Assembly: GCA_021199235.1 (NCBI GenBank)
Contig: JAJQIL010000066.1
Location: 1 to 48,707 of the forward strand
From: Lachnospiraceae bacterium
GTDB lineage: Bacteria > Bacillota > Clostridia > Lachnospirales > Lachnospiraceae
Direction of reading: 5' to 3'
Length of the DNA stretch: 48,707 bases
Shown here: piece after piece, positions 25,010 to 32,848 of the stretch
Position numbering within the stretch: the stretch's first letter is position 1
How the letters are laid out: the number at the start of each line of letters is the position of its first letter
Notes under the pieces: model-generated
Seen by the model: the letters and a program-made list of their open reading frames with translations, nothing else
Told to the model about the DNA's origin: nothing
The model's database searches: none
Position numbers and translations under genes: made by a program

Positions 25010-26416
25010 TTACCCGATGCTTCCCTTCATTTCCAGACGAATCAGGTTGTTCATCTCCACCGCGTATTCGACCGGAAGCTCCTTGGAAACATTATCGGCA
25101 AAACCGCTGACGATCAGCGCTCTCGCCTCGTCCTCCGGTATGCCGCGGCTCATCAGGTAAAAGACCGCATCGTCACTGATACGCCCGATCCTGGCCTCAT
25201 GTCCGATATCCGCGTCGCTTGTGCGGATGTCCATCGCCGGTACCGTGTCCGAACGGGATATCCGATCCAGCATCAGCGACTGACAGGACACTGAGGATTT
25301 GCTGTGCTTCGCTTTGGGCATGACCGTCACCGAGCTCCGGAAAGTGCTGATGCCGCCGCCCTTTGAAATGGAGCGCGTATTCATATAGGAAGAAGTGTTA
25401 GGCGCAAGATGCACCATCTTCGCGCCGGTATCCAGATTCTGTCCTTTTCCGGCAAAGGTCACGCCGGTAAATTCCGCTCTCGCTCCGTCCCCGGCAAGAA
25501 CACTCATCGGGTACAGATAGGAAACATGGGAACCAAAGGAACCGGACACCCACTCGATCTTTCCTCCCGCCTCTACCCTTGCCCTTTTGGTATTCAGGTT
25601 ATACATATTCCTGGACCAGTTCTCGATCGTCGAATAGCGCAGTCTGGCATTTTTCCCGACAAAAAGCTCCACGCAGCCCGCATGCAGGTTGGCAACGTTA
25701 TACTTCGGTGCCGAGCAGCCTTCGATAAAGTGCAGGTCGGCTCCCTCGTCCACAATGATCAGCGTGTGCTCAAACTGCCCCGCTCCCGGAGCATTCAGCC
25801 GGAAATACGACTGCAGCGGAATATCCACCTTCACGCCGGGCGGCACATAGACAAACGAGCCGCCGGACCAGACTGCCCCGTGCAGCGCCGCAAACTTGTG
25901 ATCGCGAGGCGGCACCAGTTTCATAAAATGACTTTTTACCATATCAGCGTATTCGCCGGTTAAAGCGCTTTCCATATCAGTGTAAACCACACCCTGCGCC
26001 GCGACCTCCGCCTTGACGTTGTGATAAACCAGCTCAGAGTCATACTGCGCGCCGACACCGGCCAGCGATTCACGCTCTGCCTGCGGAATGCCGAGCAGAT
26101 CAAACGTCTTTTTGATATCCTCCGGCACATCCTCCCAGTTCGCCTTCATATTCGTATTCGTCCGCACATAGGTCGCGATTTTATCCATATTCAGACCATC
26201 AATCGAAGGTCCCCAGTCCGGCACCGGAATCTCATTATAAATCTCAAGAGACTTCTGCCGGAATTCCCGCATCCAGTCCGGATCGTGTTTTTCATCGGAA
26301 ATCTGTGCGACAATCTCCGGCGTCAGCCCTGCCTGCAGCCGGTAGACATCTTTTTCTTCATTTTTAACATCATAAATACTGCGGTTGACGTCCTCAACCC
26401 AGGTCTTTTCTTTCAT
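25010..26416 (-). CDS. sufB: SufB, Fe-S assembly scaffold subunit
   Basis: A 468-residue SufB. The beta-helix core is well conserved (VPPGVKVDIPLQSYFRLN, FTGVTFAGKGQNLDTGAKM in parts, STFRSSV). Cys378 (SVSCQS) and His406-Glu407 (DIGHEARIG) match the spacing of the functional Cys405, His433 and Glu434 of E. coli SufB, which build the nascent cluster with SufD. AAGGAG lies ~11 nt before the ATG. Second gene of the operon after a 117-nt gap that holds no recognisable gene. Confidence 0.96.
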   Translation of the reverse strand: MKEKTWVEDVNRSIYDVKNEEKDVYRLQAGLTPEIVAQISDEKHDPDWMREFRQKSLEIYNEIPVPDWGPSIDGLNMDKIATYVRTNTNMKANWEDVPEDIKKTFDLLGIPQAERESLAGVGAQYDSELVYHNVKAEVAAQGVVYTDMESALTGEYADMVKSHFMKLVPPRDHKFAALHGAVWSGGSFVYVPPGVKVDIPLQSYFRLNAPGAGQFEHTLIIVDEGADLHFIEGCSAPKYNVANLHAGCVELFVGKNARLRYSTIENWSRNMYNLNTKRARVEAGGKIEWVSGSFGSHVSYLYPMSVLAGDGARAEFTGVTFAGKGQNLDTGAKMVHLAPNTSSYMNTRSISKGGGISTFRSSVTVMPKAKHSKSSVSCQSLMLDRISRSDTVPAMDIRTSDADIGHEARIGRISDDAVFYLMSRGIPEDEARALIVSGFADNVSKELPVEYAVEMNNLIRLEMKGSIG

Positions 26417-26533
26417 CCTCTGCTGCTCCTTAAATCATTTATCCACGGTTCCCGTCAGAAACTGCGGGCGCAGGCCTCGCATCATGCGAAAACATGATTC
26501 TGTATGCGCACCCCACAGCCTCAGAGTTGTCTA

Positions 26534-27280
26534 TCAGCCCTGTTCGAACCGCTCGAAGCCATTCTCATTAATCTCATTTACAAGGGAACCGTCGCCTTCA
26601 GCCACGATCCGTCCGTTCACAAGCACATGCGTGACATCCACATGCAGAGACTCCAGAATCCGGGTGCTGTGAGTAATGATCAGCAAAGAACCATCCTTAT
26701 CCTTCTGGTACTCTTCCACACCGCGGGATACGGTACGTACCGCGTCCACATCCAGTCCGGAATCCGTCTCATCCAGAATTGCCAGCTGCGGCTTCATCAT
26801 CAGAAGCTGTAAGATCTCCGCTTTCTTCTTCTCGCCACCGGAAAAGCCGACATTCAGATCACGTTTTGCGTACGACTTATCCATCTGCAGGATCTCCATC
26901 TTTGCCTCAAGCTCCTTCCGGAAGTCCCACAGGCGGATACGCTCCCCGGTGCGCTGCTCCAGCGCGCTGCGGATAAAGTTGCTGAGCGTGATCCCCGGCA
27001 CTTCAAGCGGATTCTGGAATGACAAAAACAATCCGGCTTTCGCGCGGTCTGACACAGATACCTCATTCAGATTGTTTCCATCAAACAGAATCTGGCCTTC
27101 TGTCACCTGATAGCCGGGATTGCCCATCAGCGCATAGCCGAGCGTGGATTTCCCGGCACCGTTCGGTCCCATCAGCACATGGGTCTCGCCCTTGCCAATC
27201 TCAAGGTCGATCCCATGCAAAATCTCTTTTTCTTCTACTCTGACAGATAAATTCTTTACCTGTAATAATTTTTCAGACAT
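26534..27280 (-). CDS. sufC: SufC, ATPase of the Fe-S assembly complex
   Basis: A 248-residue ABC-type soluble ATPase that drives SufB-SufD rearrangement. Walker A GPNGAGKS at 38-45, SufC-specific signature FSGGEKKKAEILQ from 146, Walker B LAILDETDSGLD with catalytic Glu171, and H-loop His204. AGGAGG lies 7 nt before the ATG. It is the first gene of sufCBDSU, preceded by a ~250-nt structured leader and a strong promoter. The first-position sufC order is typical of Firmicutes. Confidence 0.97.
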   Translation of the reverse strand: MSEKLLQVKNLSVRVEEKEILHGIDLEIGKGETHVLMGPNGAGKSTLGYALMGNPGYQVTEGQILFDGNNLNEVSVSDRAKAGLFLSFQNPLEVPGITLSNFIRSALEQRTGERIRLWDFRKELEAKMEILQMDKSYAKRDLNVGFSGGEKKKAEILQLLMMKPQLAILDETDSGLDVDAVRTVSRGVEEYQKDKDGSLLIITHSTRILESLHVDVTHVLVNGRIVAEGDGSLVNEINENGFERFEQG

Positions 27281-27302
27281 GCCGTTCCTCCTAAACTCTC
27301 AT

Positions 27303-27526
27303 GCCTGCTTTGCAGGCACCACTACGTGTAAAAGCTGATTGCTCCGTTCCTTCGGAACTCTCGCAATCACCACCGGTATTCGTAATCCGCTCATTTTTCT
27401 TCGAAAAAATGGCTACTTACTCATACCGGTTTGGTCGTCTAATGTCCAGTCTCTTTGCCATGCAAGCATGGCTCGAGACTTGCCATTGACAACGCTTTTA
27501 CAGTAAATCCCGAGTATTTTACTCGG
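27303..27526 (-). promoter_or_regulatory. Long multibranched structured leader of the suf operon
   Basis: In mRNA order: CCGAGT-5-ACTCGG (27526-27510); then a 9-bp outer stem TGTAAAAGC/GCTTTTACA (27502-27494 with 27335-27327) closing three arms: AGTCTC/GAGACT with inner GCCATGC/GCATGGC (27480-27448), ACCGGTAT/ATACCGGT with inner CATTTTT/AAAAATG (27430-27372), and GATTGC/GCAATC with inner GTTCC/GGAAC (27368-27337). A last hairpin GCCTGC-3-GCAGGC (27317-27303) stands 23 nt before the sufC start, next to the ribosome site. No known riboswitch is recognised. It could be a cis-regulatory RNA or an inserted palindromic repeat. Confidence 0.6.
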
Positions 27527-27538
27527 ATATCGGAGTGT

Positions 27539-27567
27539 ATTATATACCCGGCATGTCATTCTTGCAA
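27539..27567 (-). promoter_or_regulatory. Sigma-A promoter of sufCBDSU
   Basis: Minus strand TTGCAA (27567-27562), 17 bp, TATAAT (27544-27539). The start would be near 27532, so the CCGAGT/ACTCGG inverted repeat at 27510-27526 covers about +6 to +22 and may be a repressor site (Rrf2/IscR- or Fur-like by role, not by consensus). The promoter lies 3 nt beyond the spo0A stop, and no terminator separates them, so spo0A read-through is possible. Confidence 0.8.
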
Positions 27568-27570
27568 GAG

Positions 27571-28380
27571 TTAACTTCCCTGTTTTTGCTTCTTTTTATA
27601 GTCAAGACGGATCCTGTCCGTGATCAGTGCGATGAATTCGGAATTTGTCGGTTTTCCCTTGCCATTGCTCACCGTATAGCCGAAAAGCTCTTCGATCGTA
27701 TCCACTTTCCCCCTGCTCCAGGCGACCTCGATCGCGTGGCGGATCGCCCGCTCGACCCGGCTCGGTGTCGTCTGATGCCGTTTCGCAATGGACGGATAAA
27801 GAATTTTCGTGATCGAATTAAGCATTTCCGCGTCCGCGACAGACATCATGATCGCGTCACGCAGATACTGGTATCCTTTAATATGTGCGGGGACACCAAC
27901 CTCATGAATGATGTTCGTCACATCGCTTTCCAGATTGCGCTCCATGTATTCTTTCTGACTTTCCGCCGCTGACAGTTTGCGGATCCTTGCCGCCATATGC
28001 TCTGTGCGGCTGCGGACCCGTTTGATGCGGTTCACCAGAGTATCATTGTCAAACGGTTTTAAAATGTAATACTCCGCTCCCAGGTCAAACGCGTCCTCCG
28101 TCGTTTTTTCCTGACTGACCGCAGAGACGACAATAAACGCCGGTTTCTTTCCTTCAGGATCCCGATTTACACGATCCATCACCGCCAGTCCGTCAAGCTT
28201 CGGCATAATAATGTCAAGAAGTACGACATCCGGGTGTTTCTCTCTGATGATTTCGATCAGTTCTTCCCCGTTTCCCGCCTTACCGACAACCTCCAGTTCC
28301 TCATCACTGCTGACAATATGATCCAGCATCTGCACCATTCTGTCATTGTCATCCGCAATTGCCACATTCAGCTTGTCCAT
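27571..28380 (-). CDS. spo0A: Spo0A, master sporulation response regulator
   Basis: A 269-residue regulator. Receiver domain: Asp10-Asp11, phosphorylated Asp56 in VVLLDIIMP, Thr/Ser region VVSAVSQEK and Lys108 in ILKPFD. C-terminal Spo0A_C domain: [19 protein letters not shown] and recognition region [18 protein letters not shown], which is diagnostic for Spo0A. It implies a spore-forming lineage. Most genomes place spoIVB just upstream; here the upstream gene is divergent panT. ATG 28380 follows GAGGAG; a GTG one codon earlier is possible. Promoter and 0A-box-like sites lie upstream. Confidence 0.97.
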   Translation of the reverse strand: MDKLNVAIADDNDRMVQMLDHIVSSDEELEVVGKAGNGEELIEIIREKHPDVVLLDIIMPKLDGLAVMDRVNRDPEGKKPAFIVVSAVSQEKTTEDAFDLGAEYYILKPFDNDTLVNRIKRVRSRTEHMAARIRKLSAAESQKEYMERNLESDVTNIIHEVGVPAHIKGYQYLRDAIMMSVADAEMLNSITKILYPSIAKRHQTTPSRVERAIRHAIEVAWSRGKVDTIEELFGYTVSNGKGKPTNSEFIALITDRIRLDYKKKQKQGS

Positions 28381-28412
28381 CACTTATACTCCTCTCTTCC
28401 TCTCTGATTCTG

Positions 28413-28462
28413 TTTCGACCGGAGGCTTCATTATTATATCTGCCGTACGACAGGATTCGCAA
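28413..28462 (-). promoter_or_regulatory. spo0A promoter with 0A-box-like site
   Basis: Minus strand TTGCGA (28462-28457), 18 bp, TATAAT (28438-28433). GTCGAAA (28419-28413) lies in the early transcribed region, and another GTCGAA-type match is at 28550-28555 (plus strand); both resemble the Spo0A box TGTCGAA, suggesting autoregulation. No convincing sigma-H promoter was seen. Confidence 0.5.
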
Positions 28463-28606
28463 GGGAATCTTCTCGACCGAATTCAGCAGCATCCGCCACC
28501 AGTCTGCGTGATTTCTACACGATTGACAATATACAGAAACGTTTGAGACGTCGAATTGTGACAGGTTTTTGGAAAAAAAATCAAAAAAAGTAAAAATTTT
28601 TTTCTC

Positions 28607-28636
28607 TTGTACCGATTATGGATTCTGTGTTATACT
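28607..28636 (+). promoter_or_regulatory. Promoter of panT-coaX
   Basis: TTGTAC (28607-28612), 18 bp, TATACT (28631-28636). It lies after an A/T-rich tract and implies a leader of about 340 nt before panT. Confidence 0.6.
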
Positions 28637-28792
28637 GTCGCGGTAAATGTATTGTATCCCGCATCGGGGAATTCGCAGATTCATGATGCCGGGGACAGAG
28701 GCAAATAAAGCCTGATCGTTATTACTCAGGACAATACTTCACATTTCCTGTGAGCTGCTGAACAATTACGGCTGAACAGTCACAAACAGTCC

Positions 28793-28883
28793 ATCATTAA
28801 ACAGACAGCATGATACCGCAGCGCACATCCTACCGGATTTCGGAGGGTAGCGGCGCGGAGGGTTCCGTATCGTCTGTGATGAT
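28793..28883 (+). promoter_or_regulatory. Large nested hairpin in the panT-coaX leader
   Basis: Successive arms nest in order: ATCAT (28793-28797) with ATGAT (28879-28883); ACAGAC (28801-28806) with GTCTGT (28872-28877); GATAC (28812-28816) with GTATC (28867-28871); CGC near 28817 with GCG near 28855; and CTACC (28830-28834) with GGTAG (28846-28850). This makes one ~90-nt interrupted stem about 100 nt before panT. No T tract or known riboswitch consensus is present. It is a candidate cis-regulatory RNA for pantothenate/CoA genes. The rest of 28381-28982 shows no gene I can support. Confidence 0.5.
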
Positions 28884-28982
28884 CCTGAGTCAGACTTCTT
28901 ATCTGCCATTGTCTTTGATCCTGTTTTCTGGCTTTTGCTATCTGCTTTCCTGAACAGGGAATAATAACAGGAGGACATTCAA

Positions 28983-29618
28983 ATGAACACAAACAAAAGC
29001 TTTAACACCTCGCAGCTCGTCATTCTCGGCCTCATGACCGCTATTCTGCTTCTCATGGCCTACACCCCGCTCGGTTATCTGAATATCGGACCGCTGGCAA
29101 TTACGTTCAACGTGATTCCTGTCGCGATAGCCGCCATCACTTTGGGGCCGGTCGGCGGAGCCGTCACCGGATCTGTTTTCGGTCTCACCAGTTTTCTCCA
29201 GTGCATCGGCGTCGGCGGAACCAGCGCTATGGGGGCTATTCTCTTCGGGATCAACCCAATACTGGCATTCATCCAGCGTTTTGTACCACGGTTTCTGGAC
29301 GGACTGCTTCTGGGATATATTTTCCGCGGAGTCAGAAAAGGCATCAACACGTCTGTCGCCTGCTTTGTCACGGGCTTCTGCTCTGCTTTTCTGAACACGC
29401 TGTTCTTCATGAGCGCGCTCGTTCTTCTGTTCGGCAATACCGAATATATGCAGAATCTGATGGGAGGAAAAAATGTCATCCTCTTCATCTGCGGATTTGT
29501 AGGAGTAAACGCGGTTTGCGAAATGATTTCTTCCACAATCCTGACAGGTGCTGTCGGCATCGCATTGTATAAAGCGCATTTTGTACCGGCCCCTGTTTCG
29601 CGCAAAGCGCAGGCGTAA
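28983..29618 (+). CDS. panT: Pantothenate-specific ECF transporter substrate-binding (S) subunit
   Basis: A 211-residue integral membrane protein with about six helices, matching the ECF S-component fold. The N-terminal Gln-rich entry TSQLVILGLMTAILLLM, the TFNVIPVAIAAITLGPVGGAVTG segment (shown as one family feature, residues ~41-63) and FRGVRKG are typical of PanT-like S proteins. The neighbouring pantothenate kinase supports pantothenate as substrate. The EcfA/A'/T energising module is not in the window and is presumably shared. AGGAGG lies 8 nt before the ATG. It is first in a two-gene unit with coaX. Confidence 0.85.
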   Translation: MNTNKSFNTSQLVILGLMTAILLLMAYTPLGYLNIGPLAITFNVIPVAIAAITLGPVGGAVTGSVFGLTSFLQCIGVGGTSAMGAILFGINPILAFIQRFVPRFLDGLLLGYIFRGVRKGINTSVACFVTGFCSAFLNTLFFMSALVLLFGNTEYMQNLMGGKNVILFICGFVGVNAVCEMISSTILTGAVGIALYKAHFVPAPVSRKAQA

Positions 29619-29666
29619 ATGTGCCGGTACTTTACAGCAGAATCGTGCCTCGCATTCCATGCGGGG

Positions 29667-29711
29667 CACTGTTTTCACTGTTTTCACTGTTTTCACTGTT
29701 TTCAATCTTTT
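29667..29711 (+). repeat. 9-bp tandem repeat upstream of coaX
   Basis: Four perfect copies of CACTGTTTT (29667-29702) and one degenerate copy CAATCTTTT (29703-29711) lie between panT and coaX, ending about 10 nt before the coaX ribosome site. The unit length is a multiple of three and the tract is U-rich in mRNA, so copy-number change would alter spacing but not a reading frame. Confidence 0.9.
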
Positions 29712-29730
29712 CAACCAGGGAGGGACTGCC

Positions 29731-30501
29731 ATGATTCTGGCAATAGACATTGGAAATACGAATACCGTGCTCGGCTGCTGCCGCGACCACAGCATACTCT
29801 TTGTGGAGCGGCTTTCTACAGCACCGTCACGCACGGTGCTGGAATACGCAATCAGCATCAAAAACGTGCTGGAGCTTTATCAGATTGACCGTCAGGAGAT
29901 TACCGGAGCGATCATCTCTTCGGTAGTCCCGCCCCTGACCAATCTGTTCCGGGAGGCAGTACAGAAAATCGTCGGCATCGAACCGATGGTCGTAGGTCCC
30001 GGAGTCAAAACGGGACTGAATATCCTGATGGACAACCCGGCGCAGGTCGGCAGCGACCTGATTGTAAACGCAGTCGCCGCCATCACAGAACATGAAGCGC
30101 CTCTGATCATCATCGACATGGGTACGGCGACGACCATCTCCGTCATCGACGCAAGGAAGAATTATATCGGCGGTATGATCATGCCGGGCATCCGCGTATC
30201 GCTGGATTCCCTTGTCAGCCGGACTTCCCAGCTGGTACGCATCAGCCTCGACGCCCCGAAACGGCTGATTGGGAAAAACACTGCTGAGTGCATGAAAAGC
30301 GGCGTTATCCACGGCAATGCGGCCTGCATCGACGGTATGATCGACCGCATTGAACAGGATCTTGAGCAAAAAACAACCGTAATCGCCACCGGCGGTCTGG
30401 CGCCGCGCATCATCCCGCACTGCGTTCATGAGATCCTGCTCGACGACGCACTGCTGCTGAAGGGGCTGATGTATATTTATTATAAAAATAAAGCAGAATA
30501 A
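29731..30501 (+). CDS. coaX: Type III pantothenate kinase
   Basis: A 256-residue ASKHA-fold kinase that phosphorylates pantothenate, the first step of CoA synthesis. P-loop-like motif DIGNTNT at 6-12, catalytic Asp109 in QVGSDLIVN, phosphate-binding DMGTATT from 129, GGMIMPGI and the adenosine-motif region ATGGLA near 219-224. Type III enzymes resist CoA feedback and need a monovalent cation. GGGAGGG precedes ATG 29731; an upstream in-frame extension would read through the tandem repeat. The panT-coaX pair couples vitamin uptake to trapping. Confidence 0.96.
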   Translation: MILAIDIGNTNTVLGCCRDHSILFVERLSTAPSRTVLEYAISIKNVLELYQIDRQEITGAIISSVVPPLTNLFREAVQKIVGIEPMVVGPGVKTGLNILMDNPAQVGSDLIVNAVAAITEHEAPLIIIDMGTATTISVIDARKNYIGGMIMPGIRVSLDSLVSRTSQLVRISLDAPKRLIGKNTAECMKSGVIHGNAACIDGMIDRIEQDLEQKTTVIATGGLAPRIIPHCVHEILLDDALLLKGLMYIYYKNKAE

Positions 30502-30508
30502 TGGGGAC

Positions 30509-30692
30509 GGGCAGGAGAAGGCTTGCTTTCTCCTGCCCGATTTACAGATGCGCAGAGCCGGGCAGAGAGTTTTGCGGCTGATGCCGCACCCGGGTCTCCG
30601 CTCCGCTTCGGTCGGCGCTAAACGGATGTCCACTGGACATCCAGCGCCGCGCGGGCGGGCAGGAGCCGACAAGCTTTCTCCTGCCCGATTTA
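30509..30692. repeat. Direct-repeated hairpins flanking intergenic repeat copy C
   Basis: Two 36-bp direct repeats (30509-30544 and 30657-30692) share identical stem and tail sequence (GGGCAGGAG...CTCCTGCCCGATTTA) and differ only in 7 loop bases. Between them lie a TGCGGC-4-GCCGCA hairpin (30573-30588), the module CTCCGCTTCGGTC, and the 35-nt hairpin GGCGCT...AGCGCC (30614-30648), one base different from the copy at 3177-3211. The layout suggests insertion into, or duplication of, the convergent coaX/pepP terminator. The last three bases are the pepP stop codon. Confidence 0.7.
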
Positions 30693-32480
30693 AATATTGC
30701 GCGTCATCATTTTCAGCCACGCTCTCTCTTCTTCGTTCAGATACGGCGAGATCGTCTCGCAGACCTGCGCGTGATACTCGTTCAGAAGTGCACGCTCCCG
30801 CTCCGTCATCTGTTCCGGCACGACCGCGTCGAGGTCAAACGGCACCATCGTAAGATGCTCGAAACGAAGGTAAGAACCATATTCCGTCTCCTGATCCTTT
30901 ACGCAGACGATGAGGTTCTCATGGCGGATGCCAAATTTGCCTTCTTCATAATATCCGGGTTCATCGGAGGTGATCATTCCCTCCTCAAAAGCCGTATCTG
31001 CTTTGCGGGTCGGCGTACTTTTCCAGTGGAAGCTGTTCGGCCCTTCGTGTACATTCAGAAAATATCCCACGCCGTGACCGGTACCGTGGTTAAAGTCTTT
31101 GCCCAGCTCCCAGAGCGGCCCCCGGGCCAGGTAGTCCAGATTGATCCCGGTCGTCCCGGAGCGGAATTTTGCAGCTGCGAGATTCAGATGACCCCGCAGC
31201 ACCGCCGTATACAAACGCTTCTCTTCTTCTGTCAGAGGTCCCATGGCAATCGTACGCGTCACATCAGTCGTTCCTTCCAGATAATGTCCTCCTGTATCCG
31301 CCAGCAAAAGTCCGTGCGGCTCGATTGAAATATCTGTCGCAGGCGTCGCACTGTAATGGACAATAGCCGCGTGCTCACCATAAGAAATGATCGGTTCAAA
31401 GCTGTTTCCCATAAAATTTTCCTGTTCAGAACGCAGTGAATAAAGCTTTTCTTCCGCGCTCAGCTCCGTCATTGGCAGCTTCCCGACATTGGTCTTCAGC
31501 CAGTAAATAAATTTTGTCAGCGCCACACCGTCTTTGATGTGTGCAATCCGCTCATTTTCCACCTCTGTCGGATTCTTAACCGCTTTGGGAAGCAGCGTCG
31601 GATTCTCACGGTCAATCACTTCCACACCATGCGGAATGGACGCTGTCAGGCGGCTGTTCACCTTATCTCTGCAAAGAAGCAGCTTTTTCCCTTTCGGAAG
31701 AGAAGATACATATGAATAAACCGCATCATAAGGCTGAAAGCTGACATGGTCAGCCTCCAGAGCCGCCTTCACCGCGTCCGGAAATGCGTTTTCGTTTGCA
31801 AACAACAGCACCTCCTTCTCCGTCATCACAAGGTAAGAAAGGAGCACCGGGCAGCAGGCGATATCGCCGCCGCGGATATTCAAAAGCCAGGCAATATCAT
31901 CAAGAGAGGCCAGCACAAACAGATCTGCGCCCTGCTCCCGCATGGATTTGCGGATCCGCGCAAGCTTTGAGACACGGGTTTCGCCGGTCCACTTAACGTC
32001 AAGCTCCATCACCGGCTCACACGAAAGCTCAGGCCGGTCTTTCCAGATGTCTCCGATCAGATCCAGATTCCCATTTTGCACGGCTCCCTTCTTTTTCAGA
32101 ATCCCGTCCAGCTCCGAAGCTTCTTTTGTACTGACCGTGCGCCCGTCATAGCCAAGGCACTCATTTTCCTTAAGCGTTTCTTCCAGAAATTCATGTACGG
32201 TCGGAACATCCGGTTCGCCCATCTTATAGAGGTTTACACCACTCCCTTTCAGCTGCTTCTCAGCCTGAATAAAATAACGTCCGTCCGTCCAGAGCCCTGC
32301 CTGCTCCTTCGTGATCACCGCTGTCCCCGCGGAGCCGGTAAATCCCGTAATATATTTCCGGCATTTAAAATAATCGCCCACATACTCCGACGCGTGAAAA
32401 TCATCAGTCAGTACCAGATAAGCGTCGACTTTTTCTTCCTCCATGCGCGCACGAAGTGCAGCAATACGTTCCTGAATCAT
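30690..32480 (-). CDS. pepP: Xaa-Pro aminopeptidase (aminopeptidase P, M24B), long form
   Basis: A 596-residue cytoplasmic metallopeptidase that removes N-terminal residues before proline. Creatinase-like N-terminal domains (1-~300) precede the pita-bread domain. The dinuclear metal ligands are Asp395 (LLADTGG), Asp406 (GTTDVTR), His469 (GTGHGVG), Glu507 (SDEPGYY) and Glu521 (RHENL); the active-site HEGPNS follows at ~478. The ~600-residue form with an extra C-terminal segment is common in Firmicutes and eukaryotes (APP1-like). AGGAGG precedes the ATG. It is single, convergent with coaX and divergent from an AraC regulator across a hairpin-rich 368-bp gap. Confidence 0.94.
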   Translation of the reverse strand: MIQERIAALRARMEEEKVDAYLVLTDDFHASEYVGDYFKCRKYITGFTGSAGTAVITKEQAGLWTDGRYFIQAEKQLKGSGVNLYKMGEPDVPTVHEFLEETLKENECLGYDGRTVSTKEASELDGILKKKGAVQNGNLDLIGDIWKDRPELSCEPVMELDVKWTGETRVSKLARIRKSMREQGADLFVLASLDDIAWLLNIRGGDIACCPVLLSYLVMTEKEVLLFANENAFPDAVKAALEADHVSFQPYDAVYSYVSSLPKGKKLLLCRDKVNSRLTASIPHGVEVIDRENPTLLPKAVKNPTEVENERIAHIKDGVALTKFIYWLKTNVGKLPMTELSAEEKLYSLRSEQENFMGNSFEPIISYGEHAAIVHYSATPATDISIEPHGLLLADTGGHYLEGTTDVTRTIAMGPLTEEEKRLYTAVLRGHLNLAAAKFRSGTTGINLDYLARGPLWELGKDFNHGTGHGVGYFLNVHEGPNSFHWKSTPTRKADTAFEEGMITSDEPGYYEEGKFGIRHENLIVCVKDQETEYGSYLRFEHLTMVPFDLDAVVPEQMTERERALLNEYHAQVCETISPYLNEEERAWLKMMTRNI

Positions 32481-32592
32481 CGCTGTTCCTCCTGTATTAT
32501 TTTTCAGTTACAGGAAACGACGTCAGTCGTTTTCCTGTTGACTTTCTCCATATCTGAAATTAAAATTGAAATATAGGTTACGTTCTTATACA

Positions 32593-32795
32593 TACTTCGC
32601 AGCAAGTACAAAGTATTATTCTATAGTAAACGACGTAAGTCGCTTTACTTTGCGCCGTTGCTGTGTGCCAGTGGCACACGTTTAGCAACGACCGACGCGG
32701 AAGCGGAGACCGCAAGGCTGCGAAGCAGCCATTCCTCATGCGTCCGTGTGCATCCATTATAGTGAATGACAAAAGAATTTTGTCGTTCACTATAA
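32593..32795. repeat. Hairpin-array intergenic repeat, copy B
   Basis: In the 368-bp pepP/AraC divergent gap: a palindromic TACTTCGCAGCAAGTAC (32593-32609, near-identical at 42047-42063); AGTAAACGAC/GTCGCTTTACT (32625-32649); the 35-nt hairpin CGTTGCT...AGCAACG (32656-32690), same length and loop as in copy A but with inner stem GTGTGCC/GGCACAC instead of GAGCGCC/GGCGCTC; a GCTGC-3-GCAGC hairpin near 32717-32730; and an 18-bp stem with GAA loop (32757-32795) just before the AraC gene. A further ACAGGAAA/TTTTCCTGT hairpin lies at about 32511-32539 before pepP. Confidence 0.75.
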
Positions 32796-32848
32796 CAGGT
32801 ACGTTACATCAAACGATCACGATAAAGACAGAAACGGAGAGTCCCGCA

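Noticed and set aside
28607-28982. TPP, SAM, cobalamin, THF or c-di-AMP riboswitch in the panT leader
   Set aside because: None of the sequence hallmarks I know for these classes is present, so only an unnamed structured leader is reported.
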